From: Aminobacter ciceronei
GTDB taxonomy: Bacteria > Pseudomonadota > Alphaproteobacteria > Rhizobiales > Rhizobiaceae
Direction: 5' to 3'
NCBI RefSeq assembly: GCF_014138625.1
Contig: NZ_JACJHY010000011.1
Span: 62,001 to 126,000, forward strand
DNA length: 64,000 bases
Part shown: piece after piece, positions 37,666-46,670 of the stretch
Numbering within the stretch: position 1 is the first letter of the stretch
How the letters are laid out: each line of letters opens with the position of its first letter
Notes under the pieces: model-generated
What the model saw: the letters and a program-made list of their open reading frames with translations, nothing else
What the model was told of the DNA's origin: nothing
Database searches by the model: none
Made by a program: the position numbers and the translations under genes

Positions 37666-37747
37666 GAGGCAGACTCCGAAATGATATCGGCTGGCCCGGC
37701 CGCATCGATGCGCCAGGATCGCCTGCTATCAAGGATGTGAAGAGGTT

Positions 37748-37772
37748 GGCCGCCCGCGCCAGGCAGGCGGCC
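37748..37772 (-). terminator. Hairpin between binding-protein and permease genes (attenuator)
   Basis: A 7-bp inverted repeat (GGCCGCC/GGCGGCC) with an 11-base loop lies just after the binding-protein stop in the 124-bp gap. No T-run follows, so partial termination or mRNA stabilisation is more likely than full stop. Confidence 0.45.
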
Positions 37773-37789
37773 GCTGTTGCCCTGACGTC

Positions 37790-39109
37790 TCAGTCGACGA
37801 GGGACAGTGCCTTCTCCGCCTTGGCCTGGGCCTCGGCGTAGTTCTTGGTCGCAAATGCCGCCCACTGCTGCTCGAGCTCGGCCTGGCGCGCGGTCTTCTG
37901 CTCGCCACCGGTGAAGGCGTCGCGGATCTGCGGGCTGGCGGCCTCGTCGGCCGTGACGGGCATTGCCGAGATCAGGGCACGCGCTTCGTCGACCAGCGTG
38001 CGCGCTTCCGCCACGTCCTTGGCGGCAAGCGCCTTTTCGGCGGCGTAGATCGCCTTGGTCGCGCCCTTCAGCGGATCGAGCTGGAACGAGATCAACTGGT
38101 CGAACAGCGTGTCGACGACATCCGTGCGCTTTTTCGACACATCGGCATCGAAGGTGATCATCGACTGGAAGCGCGGATCCTTGAACGGATTCGGGAAGCC
38201 TTCAGGCGCGTTCGCATAGAGCGCGGGGTTGATCGGCAAGCGGCGGATCGACGGCTCGAGCAGGACTGACTGACCCTTCTCCGAGAGCAGGTAGTTGACG
38301 AAGGTTTCGGCGCCCTTCTGGTTCGGGGCGTTGGCGACGATGCCGATGTTCGCCGGCACCACCGTCGTCACCGACGGGTAGACGAAGCTGACCGGGAAGC
38401 CACCGGCCTGCGCCGAGAAGGCAAAGAAGTCGATGACGATGCCGATGCCGGCCTGGCCAGAGTTGACTGCATCCGGAACGCCGAAGGAGCGCTCGGTCAC
38501 CTGCTGCAGGTTGCCGCCGATGCCCTTCAGCGTGCCCCAGCCCTTGTCCCAGCCTTCGCCCTGCAGCACGGTCTCGATGGTCAGGTGCGTCGTGCCCGAA
38601 CGCGAGGGTGCTGCGATGGCGACGTGGTCGTGGAATTCAGGCTTGGTCAGGTCGCTCCACTCAGCCGGCTTGGGCAGGTTGTTGGCCTCGAGATAGCGGT
38701 CGTTCCACATGATGCCGTAACCGGACGCGGCGAAGCCGAAGTAGAAGCCGTCCGGATCGTTCACAGGATAGGAGCCGACTTTTTCCGGCAACCCGGTCAC
38801 CGATGGCGCGAACTTGGCCAGCAGGCTTTTGCCCTTGAGGCTGTCGAAGGCGTCGGGCGCCGATGCCCAGAACAGGTCGACCTGGTTGTTGGCCTTGATT
38901 TCATCGAGATACTTCACGCCCGAGCTTGTGCTCTTGTTCTGGACGTCGAGCGTGAAGCCCGGATTGGCCGCCTCGAAGCTGGCCTTGAACGGGTCGGTCA
39001 CATCCTTGGAAAAGGAGGTGACGACGGTCACCTTGCCGCCATCCTGGGCGTAGGCGGTCGAAATGGCGGCGGCCGAAACCAGCATCGCCGCGGCAATGGT
39101 CTTCAACAT
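37790..39109 (-). CDS. ABC transporter substrate-binding protein, PgtC-related
   Basis: 439 residues. The ATG at 39109 has a GGAG site and gives a signal peptide (MLKTIAAAMLVSAAAISTAY, then AQDGG). The mature protein has the core of Fe3+/phosphate-ester binding proteins: VVTSFSKDVTDPF, DLFWASAPDAFD, the SRSGTTH motif (shared with the protein at 53522-54871) and a GIGIVIDFFA segment. The two proteins are clear paralogs, including the block from SRSGTTH to the IDF motif. It heads an operon of permease, ATPase and histidine phosphatase, behind a consensus sigma-54 promoter. A phosphorylated organic ligand is the best guess. Confidence 0.9.
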   Translation of the reverse strand: MLKTIAAAMLVSAAAISTAYAQDGGKVTVVTSFSKDVTDPFKASFEAANPGFTLDVQNKSTSSGVKYLDEIKANNQVDLFWASAPDAFDSLKGKSLLAKFAPSVTGLPEKVGSYPVNDPDGFYFGFAASGYGIMWNDRYLEANNLPKPAEWSDLTKPEFHDHVAIAAPSRSGTTHLTIETVLQGEGWDKGWGTLKGIGGNLQQVTERSFGVPDAVNSGQAGIGIVIDFFAFSAQAGGFPVSFVYPSVTTVVPANIGIVANAPNQKGAETFVNYLLSEKGQSVLLEPSIRRLPINPALYANAPEGFPNPFKDPRFQSMITFDADVSKKRTDVVDTLFDQLISFQLDPLKGATKAIYAAEKALAAKDVAEARTLVDEARALISAMPVTADEAASPQIRDAFTGGEQKTARQAELEQQWAAFATKNYAEAQAKAEKALSLVD

Positions 39110-39159
39110 AGGTACTCCTCCCAATGACACCGCCAAATGCCGGCGGCCACTTCATGGAC

Positions 39160-39176
39160 AGCAAGGCGCGTGCCAA
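39160..39176 (-). promoter_or_regulatory. Consensus sigma-54 (-24/-12) promoter for the PgtC-like ABC operon
   Basis: On the minus strand the sequence TTGGCACGCGCCTTGCT matches the sigma-54 consensus YTGGCACG-N4-TTGCW at every defined position. Transcription would start near 39150, leaving a leader of about 40 bases before the binding-protein ATG. Sigma-54 promoters need an activator with a GAFTGA motif; one is encoded at 50287-51621. Confidence 0.85.
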
Positions 39177-39180
39177 TTGG

Positions 39181-39270
39181 CGAAAGCCCTGATTTCCGGA
39201 CTTTCGAAATGCGACATGGGAAATAGCGGTAACATCTGATCTGCCCGGCATGGGTCAGACGGGTAACATC
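39181..39270 (-). promoter_or_regulatory. Candidate upstream activator sites for the sigma-54 promoter
   Basis: Immediately upstream of the -24/-12 element are the inverted repeat CGAAAG/CTTTCG (39181-39186 and 39201-39206) and the direct repeat GGTAACATC at 39228 and 39262, 34 bp apart. These fall roughly 80 and 115 bp before the predicted start site, a usual place for NtrC-type enhancers. Whether the activator binds them is unproven. Confidence 0.45.
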
Positions 39271-39441
39271 GCAAGCGTCGGCTAGTGGACGCCGCAGTCG
39301 TGTTGCCAAGGTGGTCTAGAATGAAATCGCCGCTGAAGTCGCGCGTCTTTTCATTTTTCGGGGGGATTCCGCTCAGGCATGTGATGCCCGCCCGACGTTG
39401 CGATGATAAACGCCCAAGCGGCTCTGCAACTAAACCAGTAG
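39271..39441. other. Remainder of the 332-bp gap between the ABC operon and the ClC gene
   Basis: The gap 39110-39441 holds the leader, sigma-54 promoter and activator-site candidates in its left part. From 39271 to 39441 there is no convincing gene, hairpin or mobile-element end. The sequence becomes more AT-rich towards the ClC gene, marking a change in composition. Confidence 0.5.
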
Positions 39442-40797
39442 CTATGCTACATGGCGCATTGGCGTTTCCGCGCGCCTGCGACGTAGGGCGTCTGCCACGA
39501 ATATCCGTGACATGGCATGATAGAGGGGCTCGCGAGATACCAGTCGGGCTGTCCCGTAACCGAGCATCGAGGTCAACATCAGCGGAATGACATTGTCGTG
39601 GTTGCCTGTCATTTCAAGAATGATAACAAATGCGGTCATAGGCGCCTGCACCACGCCGGCGAAATAACCAGCCATTCCAAGCAATGCTGCAAGTCCCACA
39701 TTGGCACCCAAGAGCACCCCGAGACTGCTGCCCAGTCCAGCGCCAACCGACAGAGACGGGGCAAATATGCCACCGGGAATTCCTGACAACATCGAAAACA
39801 AGCCAGCGAGTAGCTTTTCCGCGAAATAAAATGTCGGAAGCGGCACACCTTCGACTGCGCTACGGGCCTGATCATATCCGGTACCGAAGGTCAGCCCGTC
39901 TGATGAAATTCCAATCAATGCGACACATAGACCACAAGCCCCTGAAAGGATGAGCGAGCGGCCTAGTGGGTGGGGAGCTAGCCATCGGCGCAATCGCCGG
40001 GAAATCCTTAGTGCGGCAAGGCTAAAGCATGCGCCAAGCCCTCCACCGACAATCCCGCAAGCAACAATCAGCGGCCAATCTCCTGGAAAGGCGACTGTGG
40101 CGTGGGTTATGCCAAAGTAGGTGTAGTTGCCGAGGACACCAAGCGAAGCCAAGCCGGCAAGGATAACAGCGGCCAATACGACGCCGTTGGTCCGTGCCTG
40201 ATAGCTGCGCCCCATTTCCTCGATGGCAAAAACGATCCCTGCCAACGGTGTGTTGAAGGCTGCAGCGATACCGGCAGCTGAGCCTGCGAGAATAAGGCCG
40301 CGTGCCTGTGCCATCCCGCCCCAGCGTGCAACTTGCAGCATTATTGATGCGCCGACCTGAACCGTTGGGCCTTCGCGGCCGATTGAGGCTCCGACGAAGA
40401 GTCCGGCAATAGTCAGAGCGACCTTGCCAACAACCAGGCGCAAAGACAAAAGCCGAGCTCGTTCTTGCCCGTCGCGCAGATGTCGAGCCGCGATGGCCTG
40501 TGGAATGCCGCTCCCCTGCGACCCAGGGAAAAACTTGCCAGCGACATAGGCACAAAAAACAAAACCCGCTGGAGTGACGAACAAAGGCAGCCAAGATCTT
40601 CCATTGTCAGAGAAGAATTGCCGGAACAGGAATTGCGCCTGATCGGCCATCTTGGCAAAAAGAACACTAATCAGACCAATTGCGATTGCTCCCACCCAGA
40701 AGACAACACGGGGGCGCCAAAGGCGCGGCGAAACCCACATTGCGCGCGAGCGCCGAAGCATCGGCACCCTACGAGGCTGCTTGGCAAATCTGGTCAT
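39442..40797 (-). CDS. ClC-family chloride/proton antiporter
   Basis: About 451 residues. The chloride-filter motifs are GSGIPQ, GREGPTVQ (with the gating Glu) and GIFAPSL, and a proton glutamate sits in FAIEEMG, so it should be a Cl-/H+ exchanger rather than a passive channel. The ATG at 40797 is preferred over a TTG nine codons upstream. Codon use is more AT-rich than in surrounding genes. It lies beside the ectoine cluster and may help osmotic or acid balance; no operon link is evident. Confidence 0.9.
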   Translation of the reverse strand: MTRFAKQPRRVPMLRRSRAMWVSPRLWRPRVVFWVGAIAIGLISVLFAKMADQAQFLFRQFFSDNGRSWLPLFVTPAGFVFCAYVAGKFFPGSQGSGIPQAIAARHLRDGQERARLLSLRLVVGKVALTIAGLFVGASIGREGPTVQVGASIMLQVARWGGMAQARGLILAGSAAGIAAAFNTPLAGIVFAIEEMGRSYQARTNGVVLAAVILAGLASLGVLGNYTYFGITHATVAFPGDWPLIVACGIVGGGLGACFSLAALRISRRLRRWLAPHPLGRSLILSGACGLCVALIGISSDGLTFGTGYDQARSAVEGVPLPTFYFAEKLLAGLFSMLSGIPGGIFAPSLSVGAGLGSSLGVLLGANVGLAALLGMAGYFAGVVQAPMTAFVIILEMTGNHDNVIPLMLTSMLGYGTARLVSREPLYHAMSRIFVADALRRRRAETPMRHVA

Positions 40798-40969
40798 GGA
40801 TGACTTGTAGGCAAATTGTTTCAATCACGAAAGCTAAGCATGCTCATTGGGTGAAAAACCCGCGCCGCATATACCCTTGCTGCCGCAATTCCGAAGGCAG
40901 TGCATGGAATGAAGGTGGAAAATGCAAGGTCCGCGAGGTGCTCCCTGGGCACCGGCTTGCGACCTCATG

Positions 40970-41449
40970 TCAGTCAAGCTCAATCAGAGGCTTTCCATCC
41001 AGCACAGCCGCCACGTCCTGATCATGATTTCCCATCATTGCGGCTACGCGCTCCAGAGAGGCTGTCAACATCGCCTGCTCCCAATCGACCAACTTGTTGA
41101 ACTCGTTCTGAAACCGCGCCTGAACGCCATCGGGTGAGGCAGCCAGCAAACTACGGCCGGCCTCAGTCAATGAAAGCCAAGATTGACGCCGGTCCTGATC
41201 GCCCTTGCGGCGCTTTATCATCCCATGGGATTCGAGCTTCTGGATGAGCGCGGTCGTGGTCGCCTGGGTGATACCCATTCGTCCCGCGACATAACCTGCC
41301 GTTTGCTCGTTGGCCTCCTCGAGTAACTGCATGAAGACCAACTGGGAAGGGGTCAGCCCGGTCGCGCGCATCACTGCCCTACCGTTGAGTTCCGTGGTGC
41401 GCAGAATCTTGCGCATGGCAGTCAATGCCCGCTTGGTCCGGTCTTCCAA
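40970..41449 (-). CDS. ectR: MarR-family regulator of ectoine genes (EctR-like)
   Basis: 159 residues with a MarR winged helix (SQLVFMQLLEEANEQTAGYVA, GITQATTTALIQKLESHG, then the wing DQDRRQSWLSLT). Divergent from ectA, the usual place of EctR. The start is uncertain: a TTG at 41449 gives the full N-terminal helix, while the first ATG would remove 11 residues; an in-frame stop lies six codons upstream. EctR repressors respond to osmotic state and bind between ectR and ectA. Confidence 0.82.
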   Translation of the reverse strand: MEDRTKRALTAMRKILRTTELNGRAVMRATGLTPSQLVFMQLLEEANEQTAGYVAGRMGITQATTTALIQKLESHGMIKRRKGDQDRRQSWLSLTEAGRSLLAASPDGVQARFQNEFNKLVDWEQAMLTASLERVAAMMGNHDQDVAAVLDGKPLIELD

Positions 41450-41766
41450 CTGTCGCAGCCCGTTCTATTTCTCGGTCGCATTCTAACTTCTGATTACTGC
41501 AAACCCAACAGCTGTCCACTGCGTTTGCCGGTATCGTAAATAATTTCGCAAAAGCTAACTAATTTCACGTCCTTCTATCAGAACCAAATTCTGATCATCG
41601 AAGTGCCTACGAATTTGCGTCATATAATATGTTGTTTTTATTATCTAATTTGCGCGGCCCTGCGCCTGAGCAGGAGCTTTCCATCAATTTAAGCGGTTGA
41701 CATTTATTTCGATCAACCTAAGCTTATGACGTTGTCGAGCAGGGATAATTCCGGCATCAGAAAATT
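41450..41766. promoter_or_regulatory. Divergent ectR-ectA control region
   Basis: This 317-bp gap is markedly AT-rich compared with the rest of the window. It contains a perfect TTGACA (41697-41702) followed after 16 bases by TAAGCT, a plausible ectA promoter, and a TATAAT hexamer at 41623. The inverted repeat GCAAAC/GTTTGC (41499-41504 and 41523-41528) lies close to ectR. Osmoregulated promoters often have a good -35 and a poor -10, as here. No open reading frame of interest was found. Confidence 0.5.
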
Positions 41767-42351
41767 TTGGTGGTAGGTTTGTTGAATGAAATAGGGGCCA
41801 GTAAGGCGGGCGGCGCTCCTCTCCCGATCAAGGCGACTCGCGGTCCGGCTTCCATTCGCAAGCCACACAAAGGCGACGGCGTGCGCGTGTGGCAGATGAT
41901 CCGCCAAACACCAGGGCTGGACGACAACTCGCTCTACTGCAATTTGTTGCAATGCAGCCATTTCGCATCCACCTGCGCCATCGCTGAAAGCGACGACCAG
42001 ATCCTTGGCTGGATGTCCGGCTACATCCCCCCTCACCAGCAATCCACCTTGTTTGTCTGGCAGATATGCGTGAGCGTTGCGGGGCAGCGACAGGGGTTGG
42101 CTAGGAAGCTCATTGCCGATGTTTTGACCAGGCAAGCCAGCAGCCAGATCAAGCATATCGAATGCACCATCACCGAGAGCAATGCCGCGTCGTGGGCCCT
42201 CTTCAGATCCATCGCCCGCAAGCTCGACGCGCCGATAGCCCAGCGCATTCATTTCGCGCGGGATAGCCATTTCGAACACCTGCATGACAGCGAATTTGCC
42301 GTCACCATCGGCCCGTTTCACCGGGAAAGTGCGGCACGTCTCACCGCCTGA
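41767..42351 (+). CDS. ectA: L-2,4-diaminobutyrate N-gamma-acetyltransferase (EctA)
   Basis: GNAT-fold enzyme of up to 194 residues that acetylates 2,4-diaminobutyrate in ectoine synthesis. The signatures SLYCNLLQCSHFASTC, GWMSGYIPPHQ and the acetyl-CoA loop VAGQRQGLARKLI are typical of EctA. No ATG is available: TTG at 41767, GTG at 41770 and TTGs at 41779/41782 are possible, and the ribosome site is weak. The first is given, but the true start may be a few codons later. Confidence 0.93.
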   Translation: MVVGLLNEIGASKAGGAPLPIKATRGPASIRKPHKGDGVRVWQMIRQTPGLDDNSLYCNLLQCSHFASTCAIAESDDQILGWMSGYIPPHQQSTLFVWQICVSVAGQRQGLARKLIADVLTRQASSQIKHIECTITESNAASWALFRSIARKLDAPIAQRIHFARDSHFEHLHDSEFAVTIGPFHRESAARLTA

Positions 42352-42401
42352 CGCTTCTGGCAAGAACGGCATTCAAGCTCGAACTCCCAGGGAGACTACC
42401 A

Positions 42402-43691
42402 ATGCCCACCACTGGAACCATCGCCGCAACGACCACTTTCGAGCGGGTCGAAAGTCGCGTTCGATCCTATTCGCGCAACTTTCCCAGACTGTTCGACAAG
42501 GCGGTAGGCGCGACTTTGTACGACACCGCAGGCAATACCTATCTCGACTTTCTCAGCGGCTGCTCATCGCTCAATTATGGCCACAACGACCCAGACCTCA
42601 AACGGGCGCTCGTCGAATACCTGTCGGCGAACGGCATCACCCACGGGCTGGACATGTTTACCGACGCGAAGCAGAGATTTTTGGCGAGCTTCGAGCGCAT
42701 CGTACTGAAGCCACGGGCAATGGATCATCGCCTGCAGTTTACCGGACCAACAGGCGCCAATGCTGTCGAAGCGGCGATCAAGCTGGCGCGTAAGGTAACC
42801 GGCCGCCATAACGTCGTGGCCTTCACCAATGGCTTTCACGGCGTCACGATGGGCGCGTTGGCTGCGACCGGCAATTCCAAGCATCGGGCCGGTGCCGGCA
42901 CACCCTTGTCGGGCGTCACGCGCGCCGCATTCGAAGGCTACTTTGGGCCTGACATCGATACCGCCAAAATGCTGGAGCGCCAGCTTACCGATCCATCGAG
43001 CGGTATTGATGCGCCCGCCGCGATCATTGTGGAAACAGTGCAGGGAGAAGGCGGTCTCAATGTCGCCTCGCCCGAGTGGCTACGCAAGATCGAGGCCATA
43101 GCACGCCAGCATGGCGCGCTCTTCATCATCGATGACATCCAGGCCGGTTGCGGTCGAACAGGCGGGTTCTTTTCGTTCGACGGCATGGGGTTGTCACCCG
43201 ACATCGTCACGATGGCCAAGTCGCTCTCGGGCCTGGGACTGCCACTGGCGTTGACGCTCATCAAGCCTGAGCACGACATCTGGAAGCCAGCCGAGCACAA
43301 CGGCACCTTCCGCGGCAACAATCATGCTTTCGTCACCGCAACGGCAGCGCTGGAGAAATTCTGGAACGACGATAGGTTCAAAAATGAGGTCGCCGACAAG
43401 GCCGCCTATCTCGCCAAACGCCTCGACGCTGTAGCCGAAACCTATGGCCTGTCCATCAAGGGCCGCGGCATGATGATGGGGATCGACGCTGGCTCCGGCA
43501 AAACCGCCGCCACCGTCTGCAAGGCATGTTTTGAGCGTGGGCTGATTATCGAAACCTCGGGAAGCCACGACGAAATTGTCAAAGTCCTGGCCCCGTTGAC
43601 CATTTCCAACCAGCAATTTGCAGCGGGCCTGGACACGCTGGAAACGGCGTTCGCCGTAACCATGGGCACCATGCGCGCCGCTGCCGAATAG
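42402..43691 (+). CDS. ectB: Diaminobutyrate-2-oxoglutarate transaminase (EctB)
   Basis: 429-residue class III aminotransferase that makes L-2,4-diaminobutyrate from aspartate semialdehyde and glutamate. Landmarks are [34 protein letters not shown], the cofactor Asp in [13 protein letters not shown], and the PLP lysine Lys273 in [18 protein letters not shown] ribosome site. It follows ectA by 50 bp. Confidence 0.96.
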   Translation: MPTTGTIAATTTFERVESRVRSYSRNFPRLFDKAVGATLYDTAGNTYLDFLSGCSSLNYGHNDPDLKRALVEYLSANGITHGLDMFTDAKQRFLASFERIVLKPRAMDHRLQFTGPTGANAVEAAIKLARKVTGRHNVVAFTNGFHGVTMGALAATGNSKHRAGAGTPLSGVTRAAFEGYFGPDIDTAKMLERQLTDPSSGIDAPAAIIVETVQGEGGLNVASPEWLRKIEAIARQHGALFIIDDIQAGCGRTGGFFSFDGMGLSPDIVTMAKSLSGLGLPLALTLIKPEHDIWKPAEHNGTFRGNNHAFVTATAALEKFWNDDRFKNEVADKAAYLAKRLDAVAETYGLSIKGRGMMMGIDAGSGKTAATVCKACFERGLIIETSGSHDEIVKVLAPLTISNQQFAAGLDTLETAFAVTMGTMRAAAE

Positions 43692-43701
43692 GAGTCACAC
43701 C

Positions 43702-44103
43702 ATGATAGTCAGACAGTTGGAACAAGCGCGTCAGACAGATCGCCTGGTCAACGCCGACGGCTGGGACAGCACACGCCTGCTGCTGGCCGGCGACGGCATG
43801 GGCTTCAGCTTCCACATCACCCGCATCCACGCCAACACGAGCCATGTGTTCCACTACAAGCACCATTTCGAGAGCGTCTACTGTCTCTCTGGTGAGGGAA
43901 CAATCGAGGATCTGGCCACTGGCCAGGTCCATCAGATTCGGCCCGGTACCGTCTACGCACTCAACCTGCATGACCGGCACCGGCTCACCGCCAACAGCGA
44001 GTTGGTCATGGCGTGCTGCTTCAATCCGCCGGTCATCGGACAAGAGGTGCACCGCGAAGACGGCTCGTATGAGCCCATTGCCCAGCTTGCGATTGCTGAC
44101 TGA
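43702..44103 (+). CDS. ectC: L-ectoine synthase (EctC)
   Basis: 133-residue cupin that cyclises N-gamma-acetyl-diaminobutyrate to ectoine. The iron ligands known from EctC structures are kept as Glu57 ([13 protein letters not shown]), Tyr85 and His93 (LHDRHRL). Ribosome site AGGAG ahead of the ATG, 10 bp after ectB. Confidence 0.97.
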   Translation: MIVRQLEQARQTDRLVNADGWDSTRLLLAGDGMGFSFHITRIHANTSHVFHYKHHFESVYCLSGEGTIEDLATGQVHQIRPGTVYALNLHDRHRLTANSELVMACCFNPPVIGQEVHREDGSYEPIAQLAIAD

Positions 44104-44130
44104 CCTCACTCAGAAATGAAAGGCTAAGCC

Positions 44131-45060
44131 ATGGCATTACATGCAACCTCCGTCGCCAGCCCCGACGACTACCCCACTCGTCGACCCGGAGAACGCTGGC
44201 TCGAACGCAAGGATCCTACCGTATGGGGCCAATGGTCACCGGACGCGCCGCTGACCCATGATCAGGCCCGCGCGTTCGAGCAGGACGGATATCTCGTGCT
44301 CGACGACGTATTTTCGGAGTCAGAGATTGCTGCCTTGCAAGGCGAATCTTCGCGGATGCGGTCCGGCGACGCCGAACTTGATCCCAATAACATCATCACC
44401 GAACCGGGTTCGAAAGAGGTGCGGACGGTGTTTCGTCTGGACCAGCAGAACGCGCTGTTTGACCGCCTGGCGCGCGACGAACGTATCGCTGGGCGTGCCG
44501 GGTTTCTGCTGAACGACGAGGTGTACCTGCATCAGTCGCGGCTGAACTACAAGCCGGGCTTCACCGGAAAGGAATTCTACTGGCATTCCGATTTTGAGAC
44601 ATGGCACGCGGAGGACGGTATGCCGCGGATGCGGGCCATCTCGGCTTCGGTCCTACTGACTGACAACGATGCGCTCAACGGCGCACTGATGCTCATACCC
44701 GGCTCGCACAAGACGTTCGTCTCCTGCGCAGGAGTAACGCCTGACAACAACCATGCGACCTCGCTGCAGAAGCAAGAGGTGGGCGTGCCTTCGCAGCAGA
44801 CCCTGTCGAGAATGGCCGAAGCGTTCGGCATCGAATGTGTTCCCGGCAAGGCCGGCACCGTCATCCTGTTCGACTGCAATACTCTGCATGGATCGAATGG
44901 AAATATCACACCATTCCCGCGTTCCAACGCGTTTTTTGTCTACAACGCCTGGAGCAATCGCGTCGGAGCGCCTTTCGCGGCCAAGGCGCCGCGACCCGAC
45001 TTTCTGAGCTCGCGCAACCCTTCGGGCCCGATAAAGGTCGAGCGCGGCCGGCTGGGATGA
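44131..45060 (+). CDS. ectD: Ectoine hydroxylase (EctD)
   Basis: 309-residue Fe(II)/2-oxoglutarate dioxygenase converting ectoine to 5-hydroxyectoine. The iron triad is His152 and Asp154 (FYWHSDFETWHAEDG, the EctD signature) and His253 (NTLHGSNGN). Located directly after ectC, so the cell can make both protectants. Confidence 0.96.
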   Translation: MALHATSVASPDDYPTRRPGERWLERKDPTVWGQWSPDAPLTHDQARAFEQDGYLVLDDVFSESEIAALQGESSRMRSGDAELDPNNIITEPGSKEVRTVFRLDQQNALFDRLARDERIAGRAGFLLNDEVYLHQSRLNYKPGFTGKEFYWHSDFETWHAEDGMPRMRAISASVLLTDNDALNGALMLIPGSHKTFVSCAGVTPDNNHATSLQKQEVGVPSQQTLSRMAEAFGIECVPGKAGTVILFDCNTLHGSNGNITPFPRSNAFFVYNAWSNRVGAPFAAKAPRPDFLSSRNPSGPIKVERGRLG

Positions 45061-45125
45061 TCCGCGCCCTCAGACGTGTCCAGACATACGACGCTCCGCC
45101 AGATCATGGGGCGTCCGGAGAAATC

Positions 45126-46592
45126 ATGACCACGACCAAATCCCACACGGCAGAAAAGATCGGCGGCACATCGATGTCCCGCTCGAAGGAACTGCTCGAT
45201 ACAGTCCTGATAGGCGACCGCAGCGAAGACACCCTCTACAACCGCATTCTAGTGGTCTCGGCCTATGCAGGGGTGACCGACAGCCTGCTCGAGCACAAGA
45301 AGACCGGCGAGCCGGGTGTCTATACGCTGTTTGCCGGCGCTGAAGGCGGCTGGATCTGGGGCGATGCGCTCAATGCGGCAGCCGAGAGGATGCAGACGCA
45401 CAACGCCACTGTCTTCGCCGCCGACGACAGTGCACGCCAGACCGCCGATCGATTTGTGCGTGAACGCATAGAGGGCGTCCGATCGTGCATGATCGATCTG
45501 GCGCGCCTTTGTTCCTTCGGCCACTTCCAGCTCGAACACCACCTGCTGACGGTGCGTGAAATGCTGTGTTCGCTGGGCGAGGCTCAGTCGGCCTTTAATA
45601 CAGTGCTGCTGCTCAACCTGCACGGCGTCAATGCCCGGCTTATCGATCTGACCGGCTGGCGCGAAGGGGTCCAGCACGATCTTGACGAATGTATCCGCCG
45701 TGCGTTCGCCGATGTCGACCTGAGCCGAGAACTACCGATCGTGACCGGGTATGCCCAGTGCACCGAAGCGCTTATGCGCAGCTACGACCGCGGCTACAGC
45801 GAGGTCACACTGTCGCGCGTGGCCGTGGTAACCCAGGCCAGCGAAGCCATTATTCACAAGGAATTCCACCTGTCATCCGCCGATCCGCGCATCGTTGGGA
45901 CCGGCGCTGTCCGTGTGATCGGGGCAACCAACTACGACGTTGCCGATCAGTTGTCGAACATGGGCATGGAAGCGATCCATCCGCGCGCGGCCAAGAGCCT
46001 GCGCCAGGCCGGCATTCCGTTGCGGGTGCGCAACGCCTTCGAGCCGGACCATGAGGGTACGCTGATACGAGCCGACCTTGCAGCTCAGTCTGCTCAGGTC
46101 GAGATCGTCACCGGGTTGAAGAATGTGTTTGCCTTCGAGTTCTACGACCAGAACATGGTTGGGGTTAAGGGCTATGACGCCGAGATACTGGAAGCGCTGA
46201 CGCGCCATAAGGTCTGGATCCTGTCGAAGACCTCCAACGCCAACACGATCACCCACTTCCTCAAGGGTTCGATGAAGGCAATCAAGAGGGTCGAGTCGGA
46301 CCTGTCCAAGGCCTACCCTAACGCGGAGATCACACTGCGAAAGGTCGCGCTGATCTCGGCCATCGGGCGCAACATCGCAGACCCCACCATACTCGCGCGC
46401 GCCATCGACGCTTTGGCGAAGGCTGAGATCGCGCCGCTAGGCGTCCATGCCCTGGTCCGCAAGGTGGACCTTCAGGTGATCATTGAGGAATCCGACTTCG
46501 AGCTGGCCGTCACAAGCCTGCATCGGGAGCTTATCGAAACACGGCAACTGGCGGCTACCGACTACGTGTCCCCGCTGAATGCCGCGGCCTGA
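45126..46592 (+). CDS. ask: Aspartate kinase of the ectoine cluster (Ask_Ect)
   Basis: 488 residues. The N-terminal motif HTAEKIGGTSMSR replaces the usual KFGGTS and is typical of ectoine-linked aspartokinases; two ACT-type regions follow in the C-terminal part. The ATG at 45126 has GGAG ahead; an ATG at 45058 overlapping the ectD stop is an alternative. This dedicated enzyme supplies phospho-aspartate for ectoine synthesis and usually escapes feedback control by lysine and threonine. Confidence 0.93.
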   Translation: MTTTKSHTAEKIGGTSMSRSKELLDTVLIGDRSEDTLYNRILVVSAYAGVTDSLLEHKKTGEPGVYTLFAGAEGGWIWGDALNAAAERMQTHNATVFAADDSARQTADRFVRERIEGVRSCMIDLARLCSFGHFQLEHHLLTVREMLCSLGEAQSAFNTVLLLNLHGVNARLIDLTGWREGVQHDLDECIRRAFADVDLSRELPIVTGYAQCTEALMRSYDRGYSEVTLSRVAVVTQASEAIIHKEFHLSSADPRIVGTGAVRVIGATNYDVADQLSNMGMEAIHPRAAKSLRQAGIPLRVRNAFEPDHEGTLIRADLAAQSAQVEIVTGLKNVFAFEFYDQNMVGVKGYDAEILEALTRHKVWILSKTSNANTITHFLKGSMKAIKRVESDLSKAYPNAEITLRKVALISAIGRNIADPTILARAIDALAKAEIAPLGVHALVRKVDLQVIIEESDFELAVTSLHRELIETRQLAATDYVSPLNAAA

Positions 46593-46670
46593 CTTCGGGA
46601 GCGATCGATCGGCGAAGCTGTTCCAGGTTCCACAATACCGACGCATATCAAAACAACAGGAGTATGAGAG

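Noticed and set aside
39285-39590. 101-codon + strand frame left of the ClC gene
   Set aside because: It runs antisense into the end of the ClC gene, has no ribosome site and no recognisable domain.
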